From: Nitriliruptorales bacterium
GTDB lineage: Bacteria > Actinomycetota > Nitriliruptoria > Euzebyales > Egibacteraceae
Length of the DNA stretch: 25,017 nucleotides
Direction of reading: 5' to 3'
Assembly: GCA_007133145.1 (NCBI GenBank)
Contig: SLNF01000209.1
Location: 1 to 25,017 of the forward strand
The notes below the pieces were generated by a model that saw only the letters and a program-made list of their open reading frames with translations, did not search any database and was not told where the DNA came from. A program made the position numbers and the translations under genes. Below, piece after piece: positions 6,847-14,496 of the stretch (the first letter of the stretch is position 1; each line of letters begins with the position of its first letter).

Positions 6847-7938
6847 TCACCCGTGCCCGCCCTCGACCTCCTCGCGCCATCGACGGGCGTGCGCGCGCAG
6901 CGCGGACTCAGGGTCGACGTCGGCCTGGCGTGCGAGCGCGACCGCGGCGGCGAGCAACTCGCCGACCGCGGCCTGGGCCGGCGTCGCAGCGGTGCCGTCG
7001 CCCTGAGCGCGGGCCGGATCGCCACCCCGCTCCGGAGGGGTCAGCGCCGCCAGGGCGCGCCGCGCAGCCTCGCCAGGCCCCTCCGCGGTGAAGGGGTCGG
7101 CGTCGGCCTTGCGGGCCCGCCGCAGGTAGGCGTCGGCGAGCTGCAGGGCGGGCTGACTCGTGGGCACCCCGTCGAAGGGGCCCCGCCGCTCGGGCTTCTC
7201 CTCGGCCTTGAGTGCCTCCCAGTTGCGGGTGACCTCCTCGGCGTCGGCGACGTCGACGTCGGCGAAGACGTGCGGGTGTCGACGGACGAGCTTCTCGGCG
7301 ATACCACCGGCGACGTCGTCGATGTCGAAGGTGCCCTCGTCGGCGGCGATCTGAGCGTGGAAGACGACCTGGAGCAGGACGTCGCCGAGCTCCTCCCGGA
7401 TCGCCGAGGGATCCCCCGAAGCGATCGCCTCGAGGAGCTCGTAGACCTCCTCGATGGCGTAGCGCCCAAGCGACTCATGGGTCTGCTCGAGGTCCCATGG
7501 GCAGCCGCCGGGGCCACGCAGCCGCTGCTCGACGGCGACGAGCTCGAGCAACCGCACACCCGTCGGCGCGACGCCGAGGTAGACGACCTCGACCTCGATG
7601 CCACGTCGGGCGGCTTCGAGCCCGAGCGCGCGGGTCACCGCCTCGTCCTCGCCGGGGCCGAAGAGGTAGGCGAGCTCCCCGGCCTGCTCGGCGCGGTCGA
7701 GCGCCGCCCTGGCGCGGACCTGGGCCCGGGGCGACCCGCCGGCGAGATCGACCCCGGCGAGCGAGCGCGGCTCTGCGAGGACCTCGTAGGCGAGCCCCGC
7801 GGCCTCGAGGTGGGCGACGAAGGGATGGTCGTCGCGGCCGACCAGGACGAGGTCGCTCGCGACGAGCGCGGACCAGCCGTGCAGCGGCAGCAGCCCCGGC
7901 AGCGCGTCGCTCGTGTCGACGAGGACGAGCCGGGCCAC
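6847..7938 (-). CDS. mazG: Nucleoside triphosphate pyrophosphohydrolase MazG
   Basis: Hydrolyses NTPs/dNTPs to the monophosphate and PPi, cleaning abnormal nucleotides from the pool. The 363-aa protein begins with a ~125-residue segment (LVLVDTSDALPGLL to ~125). This looks like the degenerate tetrapyrrole-methylase-like domain that precedes MazG in actinobacteria and in Bacillus YabN. The MazG domain starts at RGPGGCPWDLEQTHESL (141-157). Its metal-binding residues are E163-E164/E167 (AIEEVYELLEA) and E183/D186 (EELGDVLLQVVFHAQIA). VRRHPHVF (218-225) is the second conserved block. The C-terminus (~255-363) is alanine-rich and less conserved. GTG 7938 starts 1 nt after the stop of the SurA-like gene, so the two are coupled. 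The N-terminal domain shows no intact SAM-binding motif to me, so it is unlikely to be catalytic. Confidence 0.93.
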   Translation of the reverse strand: MARLVLVDTSDALPGLLPLHGWSALVASDLVLVGRDDHPFVAHLEAAGLAYEVLAEPRSLAGVDLAGGSPRAQVRARAALDRAEQAGELAYLFGPGEDEAVTRALGLEAARRGIEVEVVYLGVAPTGVRLLELVAVEQRLRGPGGCPWDLEQTHESLGRYAIEEVYELLEAIASGDPSAIREELGDVLLQVVFHAQIAADEGTFDIDDVAGGIAEKLVRRHPHVFADVDVADAEEVTRNWEALKAEEKPERRGPFDGVPTSQPALQLADAYLRRARKADADPFTAEGPGEAARRALAALTPPERGGDPARAQGDGTAATPAQAAVGELLAAAVALARQADVDPESALRAHARRWREEVEGGHG

Positions 7939-7939
7939 C

Positions 7940-8923
7940 TCAGCGCTCGAGCGGGCTGGGCCGGTCGAGCGGCGAGGTCGGCTCCACCTGCCCGATCTCG
8001 GCGCTCCAGGCGCCGAAGCGCGGGTTGACCTCGACCTCGCCGTCCTCGAGCAGGCCGGTGACCCAGGTCTCGATGGCAAGGTCGTCGCGGTCGGCCTCGG
8101 CAGCCGCGCGCACCTCGTCCTCCACCTCGGCCAGCTCGGGCGGCGTGAGGCGCTCGATGACGTGGTAGCCGAACTGGGTCTCGACGGGACCGACGATCTC
8201 CCCGTCCTCGGCCTCGAAGACCGCCTCGGCGAAGTCGGGGTCGAACTGCTCGGCGGTGATGGGGCCGAGTTCGCCCTCGTTCTGCTCGGCGCTCGGGTCG
8301 GTCGAGACCCCGACGGCGAGCTCGCCGAAGTCCTCCCCCGCCTCGAGGCGCTCAAGGACCTCCTCGGCCTCCTCCTCGGTGTCGAGCAGGATGTGCCGCG
8401 CGCTCGGCGCCGCGGTGTAGAGCTGCTCATAGGCGGTCTGCAGCTCCTCGTCGGTGAGTTCGCCCTGGCCGGCGAGCTCCTCGCCGGCGCGCTCCTGGTA
8501 GAGCTGGATCTCCGCCTGGAGACGGGCGAACTCCGGGGTGATGCCCTGCAGAGCGAAGGCCTCGCGCAGCTCCTCGGGGTCGTCGGTGCCGGCCTGAGCG
8601 ACGACGCGCTCCTCGACGTCGCCTTCGTCGACCTCGACCCCGAGGCCCTCGGCCCCCTGGCGGAAGAGCTCGCGTTGGATGAGCAGCGAGACCAGCACCG
8701 CCTCGACCTGCTCGCGCAGGCCCTCCTGCAGCTCGATCTCCTGGGCGAGCTCGGGCAGCTCGACGAGCGCCTCGTACTGCTCGGTGACCGCGCTGACGGG
8801 GACCGCGTCGCCGTTGACGTCGGCCGCGACCGACGGCGGCTGGGTCGCCGTCACGGGGGCGCAGGCGCCGAGGAGCAGTCCGAGGGCGACGAGGAGCGCG
8901 AGCGGCGCGCGACGGATGTGCAC
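7940..8923 (-). CDS. SurA-like lipoprotein with parvulin peptidyl-prolyl isomerase domain
   Basis: The 327-aa exported foldase/chaperone has a lipoprotein signal peptide (RRAPLALLVALGLLLGAC, lipidated Cys21). A SurA_N-like helical region (~30-165) follows, then a parvulin domain at ~174-260. That domain contains ARHILLDTEEEAEEVLERL, DFGELAVGVSTDPSAEQNEG and PVETQFGYHVIERL. A tail to 327 follows. It would be anchored to the outer face of the cytoplasmic membrane and help fold secreted proteins. Start: GTG 8923 with GAGAGG about 9 nt upstream. The gene lies between mfd and mazG, where actinobacteria often carry a SurA-type lipoprotein. A TAGAAT (9008-9003) 80 nt upstream may be its -10, but no good -35 accompanies it. 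Confidence 0.9.
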   Translation of the reverse strand: MHIRRAPLALLVALGLLLGACAPVTATQPPSVAADVNGDAVPVSAVTEQYEALVELPELAQEIELQEGLREQVEAVLVSLLIQRELFRQGAEGLGVEVDEGDVEERVVAQAGTDDPEELREAFALQGITPEFARLQAEIQLYQERAGEELAGQGELTDEELQTAYEQLYTAAPSARHILLDTEEEAEEVLERLEAGEDFGELAVGVSTDPSAEQNEGELGPITAEQFDPDFAEAVFEAEDGEIVGPVETQFGYHVIERLTPPELAEVEDEVRAAAEADRDDLAIETWVTGLLEDGEVEVNPRFGAWSAEIGQVEPTSPLDRPSPLER

Positions 8924-8988
8924 GGTGATGACCTCTCGGGGTGACGCAGGGTGGTTGCTGCAAGGCGTTGCCCGGCCGGCGGCGCGCC

Positions 8989-9003
8989 TGGCCGTTCCGG
9001 CCA
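8989..9003 (-). terminator. Candidate terminator hairpin after mfd
   Basis: TGGCCG-GAA-CGGCCA on the - strand is a perfect 6-bp stem with a 3-nt loop, beginning 18 nt after the mfd stop codon in the 98-bp gap before the SurA-like gene. There is no U-tract, so the assignment rests on position and stem quality. Confidence 0.35.
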
Positions 9004-9021
9004 TTCTACGCCGCAAACCCC

Positions 9022-12000
9022 CTACGATGTGCGCGCGGCCTTGCGCTCACCACCGGCGAGGATGGCCTTGAGCTCGCCGGCGAGCCACGCGACGAGGTCA
9101 CCCTCACGGGGGATCGGGAGTTCGATGGCCTCGGCAGTCGCGTTGTAGACCGCGTCGGGATGCCGGCGCGCCAGGCGCACCTCCTGGGCGTCGGACAGCG
9201 AGACCGGCGAGAGCCGGACGGTCCGCCGCGGCGTCGAGGTGATCTCGCTGATGCCCCACCGCCGCGCCGCGGCCCGCAGTGCGGCGATCGACAGCAGGCG
9301 CTTGGCCGGCTCCGGCAGGGGGCCGTAGCGATCGGCGAGTTCGTCTCGCACACGGGCGACGCCCTTCGCGTCGCGGACCCCGGCGACCTTGCGGTAGGCC
9401 TCGAGCCGCAGCGCCTCGTCGGGCACGTAGGCGGTCGGCAGGTGGGCGTCGACGGGCAGGTCGACGGAGATCTCCGGCTCGGGGGCCGCGACGGGCCCGA
9501 AGGCACCCGGGCCCTGCTCGCCGTCGGTGAGCTCGGCGACGGCCTCGGCCATGAGTTGTGCGTAGGCCTCGAAGCCGACGCTGGCGACGTGCCCCGACTG
9601 GTCGGCGCCGACGACGTTGCCTGCCCCGCGGATCTCGAGGTCCTTGAGGGCGATCGACAGCCCCGAGCCGAGCCCGGTGTGCTCGGCGACGGTCTCGAGG
9701 CGCCGGTAGGCCTCCTCGGTGAGCGCCGCGTCGGGTGGGTGGAAGAGGTAGGCGTAGCCTCGGTCCTGCGAGCGCCCGACCCGCCCGCGCAGCTGGTACA
9801 TCTGCGCGAGCCCGAGGAGGTCGGCGCGCTCGACGACGAGGGTGTTGGCGTTGGGGATGTCGAGACCCGACTCGATGATCGTCGTGGAGACGAGGACGTC
9901 GAACTCGCGCTGCCAGAAGCGCACCATGATGCGCTCGAGGGCCGCCTCGTCCATCTGCCCGTGGGCAACCTCGACGCGGGCGCCGGGAACGAGCTCGCGG
10001 ACCCCCTCGGCGGCGGCGTCGATCGTCGCCACCTGGTTGTGCACCCAGAAGACCTGCCCTTCGCGCAGCAGCTCGCGGCGCACCGCGAGCGCGGCGAGCG
10101 AGGCGTCCCACTCCCCCACGTGGGTGACGATCGGCTGGCGCTCCTCGGGCGGGGTGTGGATCGTCGAGAGGTCGCGGATCCCCGTGATCGCCATCTCCAT
10201 CGTCCTGGGGATCGGCGTCGCGGTCATCGTGAGCACGTCCACGCTCGTGCGCAACGCCTTGATGCGCTCCTTGTGGGTCACGCCGAAGCGCTGCTCCTCG
10301 TCGACGACGAGCAGCCCGAGATCCTTGAAGGCGACGTCGGCGCCGAGCAGGCGGTGGGTGCCGATCACGAGGTCGACGGTGCCTGCGGCGAGCCCCTCGA
10401 GGATGCGTTCGGCCTCCCGGGGCGGGGTGAAGCGCGAGAGGACGGCGACCTCGACGGGGAACCCCGCGAAGCGCTCGGCGAAGGTCTCGCCGTGCTGCTG
10501 GGCGAGCAGGGTCGTCGGCACGAGCACCGCGACCTGCGAGCCCTCGAAGACGGCCTTCGCCGCCGCGCGCACGGCGATCTCGGTCTTGCCGAAGCCGACG
10601 TCGCCGCAGAGCAGCCGGTCCATCGGCAGCGGTGCGCCCATATCCTCCTTGACCTCGTCGATGACCGCGAGTTGGTCGGGGGTCTCGGTGTAGGGGAAAG
10701 CACCCTCGAGCTCGGCCTGCCAGGAGGTGTCGGCGCCGAAGGCCCGGCCCTCGCTGTGCATCCGCGCCTGGTAGAGACGGATGAGGTCGGCGGCGATGTC
10801 GCGGACGGCCTTGCGGACCTTGCCCTTCGCGCGCTCCCAGTCGGCGCCCCCCATGCGCATGATCCGCGGCTGCTCGCCGCCGACGTAGCGCGCGAGCGCG
10901 TCGACGTTGTCGCTCGGCACGAAGAGGCGATCCTCGCCGGCGTACTCGACGACGACGAAGTCGCGGGTCACCGTGGTCGCCCCACCGCCGACGCTGCGGG
11001 TCGGTCCGCGCAGCTCGCGGGTGACGATGCCGACATAGCGCCCGACGCCGTGGGCGGCGTGCACGACGGGGTCGCCCGGCTCGAGGTCGAGGACGGTCTC
11101 GGAGGCCACGCGGCGGCTCGGCAGGCGCTGGCGGGCACTGCTGCGCCGCGGCCCGAAGAGGTCCCACTCGCCGAGCAGGGCGAGGCCGAGCTCGGGCGAG
11201 CGCAGGCCCTCCCGCAGGGTCGAGGCGACGATGAGCACTCCCCCACCGTCGGCCTCCTCGGGTCCGACGGCCTCGACGACGCGCGTGGCCACGCCCTGGT
11301 CGCGGAGGACTTCGCCGAGGCGCACCGCCGGTCCCTGCCCGGAGGTCGTGAGCACGACGAGATCGCCCTCGCCGGCGAGCCGGCGGACGCGCTCGCCGAC
11401 CGCGGCGACGTCGGCGCGGAAGGACTCCCACGGCGCGGCGGGCACCTCGGCGTCACCGCCCGAGCCGAACGGCGTGAGCTGCCACCGCGGGTCTCGCAGG
11501 CGCGCCTCGACGTCGGGCCAGGCAGCGAACCCTCCGGTCTGGCCCGTGCCGCCGAACAGCCCCGCGGCTTCCTCGCCCGCACCCCAGCCGGCGACCATGA
11601 GCTCGGCGGCCTGGGTCGCGAGCTCCTCGGCGCGGGCGGCCACGAGCGCCGGGTCGACGACGACGGTCCCACCGCCGTCGGGCAGGAAGTCCGGCAACCA
11701 CGCGGGGGTCGGGTGGATCGCGGCGACGAGCGCCTCCATGCCCTCGAAGGCCACGCCGTCGGCGAGGAGGCGGAGCTGCTCGGCCAGCGCCGGCAGGCCC
11801 CGCGCGGCCAGCCGTGCGGTGGCGGCGGTCTCCTCGTCGAGGACGAGCTCCCGGGCGGGGTCGACGGTGACGCCGGCGAGAGCCTCGACGGTGCGCTGAT
11901 CGCCGGCGGAGAAGCTGCGGAGCTCGTCGACGTCGTCACCGAAGAACTCGACGCGCACCGGGTGCTCCGCGGCGGTTGGGAAGACATCGACGATGCCGCC

Positions 12001-12555
12001 GCGCACGGCGAACTCCCCGCGGGACTCGACCACCGCCACCCGCGTGTAGCCCAGCTGGGCGAGCCCGTCGACGAGCCCGTCGAGGCCGCCTTCGTAGCGG
12101 TGGTCGAGGCGGATCGGCTCGCGCTCGGCCAGGCGTGGGTCCATCGGCTGGAGCGCGGCGCGCACGGGCGTGACGATGACGGCCAGGGAGGGGTCCCCAC
12201 CGACGAGCCGGTCGAGGACGCGCAGGCGCTGCCCGACGGTGGACGCCTGGGGGCTCAGGCGCTCGAGCGGCAAGGTCTCCCAGGGCGGGAAGTGGGCCAC
12301 GGCGTCGCGGCCGAGGAAGGCGCCGATGCCCTCGGCGAGGGCCTCGGCGTCGCGCTCGCTCGGCACGACGGCGAGCAGCGGGGAGGCCTGCCCGGCGAGC
12401 AGCGCGCACGTCAGCGCGCGCGCGGCCGGCCCGGCGCGGACCACACCGGGCGGTGGTGGCTCGTCGAGCCGGTCGCGTGCGCGCTCGAGGATGCCCGCGA
12501 GGGGGCCGGAGGGCAGCATCCCAGCAAGAGTGCCGAGGCTCGGGTGCCGCGGCAA
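9022..12555 (-). CDS. mfd: Transcription-repair coupling factor Mfd
   Basis: This ATP-dependent translocase displaces RNA polymerase stalled at DNA lesions and recruits UvrA. At 1177 aa it is a full-length Mfd. The UvrB-like N-terminal module (~1-340) includes FPPWETLPLERLSP. A CarD-like RNAP-interaction domain sits near residue 490 (PGDPVVHAAHGVGRYVGIV). The SF2 translocase follows, with Walker A GDVGFGKT near 650, VVDEEQRFGVTHKER near 748, TATPIPRTMEMA after it, the second RecA lobe with TTIIESGLDIPNANT and QLRGRVGRS, and a C-terminal TRCF domain. The assumed start is TTG 12555; an ATG at 12519 would remove 12 residues. Neither has a strong Shine-Dalgarno. pth ends 38 bp upstream, so the genes are probably co-transcribed. 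Confidence 0.97.
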   Translation of the reverse strand: MPRHPSLGTLAGMLPSGPLAGILERARDRLDEPPPPGVVRAGPAARALTCALLAGQASPLLAVVPSERDAEALAEGIGAFLGRDAVAHFPPWETLPLERLSPQASTVGQRLRVLDRLVGGDPSLAVIVTPVRAALQPMDPRLAEREPIRLDHRYEGGLDGLVDGLAQLGYTRVAVVESRGEFAVRGGIVDVFPTAAEHPVRVEFFGDDVDELRSFSAGDQRTVEALAGVTVDPARELVLDEETAATARLAARGLPALAEQLRLLADGVAFEGMEALVAAIHPTPAWLPDFLPDGGGTVVVDPALVAARAEELATQAAELMVAGWGAGEEAAGLFGGTGQTGGFAAWPDVEARLRDPRWQLTPFGSGGDAEVPAAPWESFRADVAAVGERVRRLAGEGDLVVLTTSGQGPAVRLGEVLRDQGVATRVVEAVGPEEADGGGVLIVASTLREGLRSPELGLALLGEWDLFGPRRSSARQRLPSRRVASETVLDLEPGDPVVHAAHGVGRYVGIVTRELRGPTRSVGGGATTVTRDFVVVEYAGEDRLFVPSDNVDALARYVGGEQPRIMRMGGADWERAKGKVRKAVRDIAADLIRLYQARMHSEGRAFGADTSWQAELEGAFPYTETPDQLAVIDEVKEDMGAPLPMDRLLCGDVGFGKTEIAVRAAAKAVFEGSQVAVLVPTTLLAQQHGETFAERFAGFPVEVAVLSRFTPPREAERILEGLAAGTVDLVIGTHRLLGADVAFKDLGLLVVDEEQRFGVTHKERIKALRTSVDVLTMTATPIPRTMEMAITGIRDLSTIHTPPEERQPIVTHVGEWDASLAALAVRRELLREGQVFWVHNQVATIDAAAEGVRELVPGARVEVAHGQMDEAALERIMVRFWQREFDVLVSTTIIESGLDIPNANTLVVERADLLGLAQMYQLRGRVGRSQDRGYAYLFHPPDAALTEEAYRRLETVAEHTGLGSGLSIALKDLEIRGAGNVVGADQSGHVASVGFEAYAQLMAEAVAELTDGEQGPGAFGPVAAPEPEISVDLPVDAHLPTAYVPDEALRLEAYRKVAGVRDAKGVARVRDELADRYGPLPEPAKRLLSIAALRAAARRWGISEITSTPRRTVRLSPVSLSDAQEVRLARRHPDAVYNATAEAIELPIPREGDLVAWLAGELKAILAGGERKAARTS

Positions 12556-12593
12556 CGCCAGGAGCGGACTCTCGCGGCGACGGGCGGGCGGCG

Positions 12594-13214
12594 CTAGCGG
12601 CCGTGGTGGCGGTTCTGGGCCGTCTCGAGCCCATCCTCGACGACGTCGACGATCGCGTCGGCGGCCCGCTCGAGGGCGTCGGCGGCGACGTCGACCTCCT
12701 CGCCGCGGAAGCGCCTGAGGACGTAGTCGCGGGCAGGCTGGCGCCCGGGGGGCCGGCCGATGCCGATGCGCACCCGCAGGAAGTCCTTCGAGCCGAGGCG
12801 CTCGGCGACGTCCCTGAGGCCGTTGTGCCCGGCGGTGCCCCCGCCCTGCTTGAGCCGGACCTGCCCGAGCTCGAGGTCGAGCTCGTCGTGGACGACGAGG
12901 AGTCGCTCGGGCGGCACCTTGAAGAACGCCGAGAGCGCCTGGGTGGGGCCACCGGAGCGGTTCATGTAGCCGTGGCAGACCGCGAGGACGAGCCGCGTGC
13001 CGCCGGGACGGGTCATCGTCTCAGCGACGTTGGCCTTGGCCTTGTGGGCCTTGAGCGTGACACCGAGGCGCCCGGCGAGCCGCCGCACCGCATCGGCGCC
13101 GACGTTGTGCCGGGTGCCGCCGTACTCCGCGGCGGGGTTGCCAAGCCCGACGACGAGCCACCGGTCCTCGTCGTCGACGCCTTCGGCGCCGCGTCGCCGC
13201 TCGAGCCAGCGCAG
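12594..13214 (-). CDS. pth: Peptidyl-tRNA hydrolase, apparent CTG start
   Basis: Cleaves peptidyl-tRNAs dropped from ribosomes, recycling tRNA. Conserved blocks are LVVGLGNPAAEYGGTRHNVG, GYMNRSGG, VVHDELDLELGQVRLK and GGGTAGHNGLRD. With the start proposed here the catalytic residues are N26 and H36, spaced as E. coli N10/H20. The first ATG/GTG/TTG in frame is GTG 13088, which would delete both residues. Between the rplY stop (13221) and GTG 13088 there is no standard start in this frame. CTG 13214 lies 9 nt after GAGGAG (13229-13224), an excellent Shine-Dalgarno overlapping the end of rplY. It gives 206 aa, slightly longer than usual. The other explanations are in-frame read-through of the rplY TAG, since the two genes share a frame, or a sequencing error. 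The protein identity is secure; the start is inference. Confidence 0.9.
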   Translation of the reverse strand: MRWLERRRGAEGVDDEDRWLVVGLGNPAAEYGGTRHNVGADAVRRLAGRLGVTLKAHKAKANVAETMTRPGGTRLVLAVCHGYMNRSGGPTQALSAFFKVPPERLLVVHDELDLELGQVRLKQGGGTAGHNGLRDVAERLGSKDFLRVRIGIGRPPGRQPARDYVLRRFRGEEVDVAADALERAADAIVDVVEDGLETAQNRHHGR

Positions 13215-13220
13215 CGGGGG

Positions 13221-13892
13221 CTACTCCTCGTCGGCCTCGTCGTCCTCGGCGCCGGCCTCCTCCGCCTCCTCGGCCTCGGCGACGAGCGCCTCCTCGTCCT
13301 CGGCGACGCCTTCCTCGCCGACCTCGGGGACGTCGACCGCCTCGTAGTAGACGGTGACGACGGTCGACTCGGGGTCGTCGAGGGCGGTGACGCCCTCCGG
13401 CAGGTCGAGGTCGGCCACGCGCTTGACGTCACCGATCTCCATGTCGGTGATGTCGACGACGATCTGGTCGGGCATCTCCAGCGGCAGCACCTCGACACTG
13501 AGGGTGTAGAGGGGTTGCTCGGCGATGCCACCGTCGGCCACACCCTGCGCCTCGCCCTCGAGCGAGATCGGGATGTCGGCCGTCACCTTCTGCGTGCGGC
13601 TGATCGCCACGAAGTCGACGTGGAGGATCTCGCGGCGTAGCGGGTGACGCTGGATCTCACGGGTCAGCGCGAGGCGGCTCTCGCCGTCGTACTCCAGGCG
13701 GATGATGGCGTTCATCCCGGCGTCGGTGTGCAGCGCGTGGTAGAGCTCGCGCGCGTCGACCGACAGCGGCGTCGCCTCCATGTCGGCACCGTAGGCGACG
13801 GCGGGGACCCGCCCCTCGCGGCGGAGGCGGCGCGCCTCGCTCTTGCCGCTGCCGGGGCGGCTGTGGGCGGCCAGCGCGACCTGCTTGGACAT
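13221..13892 (-). CDS. rplY: 50S ribosomal protein L25, Ctc (general stress) form
   Basis: Binds 5S rRNA in the large ribosomal subunit. The 223-aa protein has an L25 N-terminal domain (~4-92: RRLRREGRVPAVAYGAD, REIQRHPLRREILHVDFV), the TL5/Ctc C-terminal beta domain (~98-185: VTADIPISLEGEAQGV, LPLEMPDQIVVDITD), and a very acidic Glu/Ala tail (~190-223). The long two-domain form with an acidic tail is typical of actinobacteria and Thermus. ATG 13892 has AAGGAG 8 nt upstream. rplY is followed immediately, in the same frame, by pth. prs-rplY-pth is a widely conserved order in Gram-positive bacteria. Confidence 0.96.
   Translation of the reverse strand: MSKQVALAAHSRPGSGKSEARRLRREGRVPAVAYGADMEATPLSVDARELYHALHTDAGMNAIIRLEYDGESRLALTREIQRHPLRREILHVDFVAISRTQKVTADIPISLEGEAQGVADGGIAEQPLYTLSVEVLPLEMPDQIVVDITDMEIGDVKRVADLDLPEGVTALDDPESTVVTVYYEAVDVPEVGEEGVAEDEEALVAEAEEAEEAGAEDDEADEE
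13224..13229 (-). promoter_or_regulatory. Shine-Dalgarno for the CTG-initiated pth
   Basis: GAGGAG forms the last two sense codons of rplY (Glu-Glu). It is followed by TAGCCCCCG (9 nt) and then the CTG proposed as the pth start. Position and strength are what decide that start. The glutamate-rich tail of rplY would produce GAG repeats anyway, so coincidence is possible. Confidence 0.55.
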
Positions 13893-13989
13893 GGCGAAGG
13901 GCTCCTTGCGGGGGTGGTGACTCGGGGTGGGCCGGGCCTCGCCGACGTCTCCGCGGCCGCGAGGGCACGCAGACGGGCACGGGCCTTGC

Positions 13990-14022
13990 GGCAGGATACT
14001 GCCCCACCCGCGCGCGTGCCAG
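13990..14022 (-). promoter_or_regulatory. Candidate rplY promoter with overlapping hairpin
   Basis: On the - strand CTGGCA (14022-14017) and TATCCT (13998-13993) are 18 bp apart, in the 163-bp gap between the LysM gene and rplY. TATCCT is the loop of a small perfect inverted repeat, GGCAG-TATC-CTGCC (14003-13990). A bulged GC hairpin (CGCGCG arms, 14011-14033) overlaps the -35 and could instead be the terminator of the upstream genes. So this gap holds either a promoter, a terminator, or both. Confidence 0.35.
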
Positions 14023-14055
14023 CGTGGCGCGCGCCGGTGCCCGCCACGACACGGC

Positions 14056-14496
14056 TCAGGGGATGTCGAGCTCCTCGCCGACCGTGAGCCCCGACTGGTC
14101 GTCGATGCCGTTGGCCTCGGCGATCTCGGTCCAACGGTTGCCGTCGCCGTAGACGTCCTCGGCGATGGAGTAGAGCGTGTCGCCGCTCTGCACGGTGTAG
14201 GTCTCGCCGTTGCCGTCGTCGTCCTCGTCGCCGTTGGTGACGACCTCGGCATCCTCGGCGGTCTCGCGGTCCTCGACGTCCTCGTCGTCCGCGTCGGCGC
14301 CGTCCTCGAGGTCGTCGAGCTCGCCGGGCTCTGGCGTGGGCAGCGGGTCCTCGAGTGGGGTGGTCTCGAAGAGGCCGCTCTCGTCAGTGAACTCGATCGT
14401 CCCGAAGACCGCGTCGATGGCGAGCGGCACGCTGACGGCGACGACGATGATGAGACCCACCGCCGCGGCGACCCACTTGAGGGCTTGGGGGATCAC
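14056..14496 (-). CDS. Single-pass membrane protein with C-terminal LysM domain
   Basis: The 146-aa protein has a short N-terminus and a membrane segment at ~8-32 (WVAAAVGLIIVVAVSVPLAI). An acidic, proline-containing linker (~45-98, many D/E) leads to one LysM domain at ~99-146 (YTVQSGDTLYSIAEDVYG ... GLTVGEELDIP). LysM binds N-acetylglucosamine-containing glycans, here presumably peptidoglycan, so the protein probably tethers the membrane to the wall; no enzyme domain is visible. GTG 14496 overlaps the prs stop (GTGA). M. tuberculosis carries an unrelated lipoprotein gene (lpqT) in the same place between prs and rplY, so the slot seems open to different envelope proteins. A targeting or anchoring role is inferred. 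Confidence 0.85.
   Translation of the reverse strand: MIPQALKWVAAAVGLIIVVAVSVPLAIDAVFGTIEFTDESGLFETTPLEDPLPTPEPGELDDLEDGADADDEDVEDRETAEDAEVVTNGDEDDDGNGETYTVQSGDTLYSIAEDVYGDGNRWTEIAEANGIDDQSGLTVGEELDIP

Noticed and set aside
8941..12597. A 1218-codon open frame on the + strand opposite mfd
   Set aside because: It is exactly antisense to mfd and translates to Gly/Val/Asp/Arg-rich sequence with no family signature. Such antisense frames are expected at this GC content. Mfd motifs on the - strand are unambiguous.
12594..13088. Peptidyl-tRNA hydrolase starting at GTG 13088
   Set aside because: This start would remove GLGNP and the catalytic histidine; strong Pth sequence continues in frame upstream, so a longer product is required.
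13221..13892. Treating rplY-pth as one fused protein
   Set aside because: They share a frame but are separated by a TAG, and each matches its family at full length; read-through is kept only as an alternative explanation.
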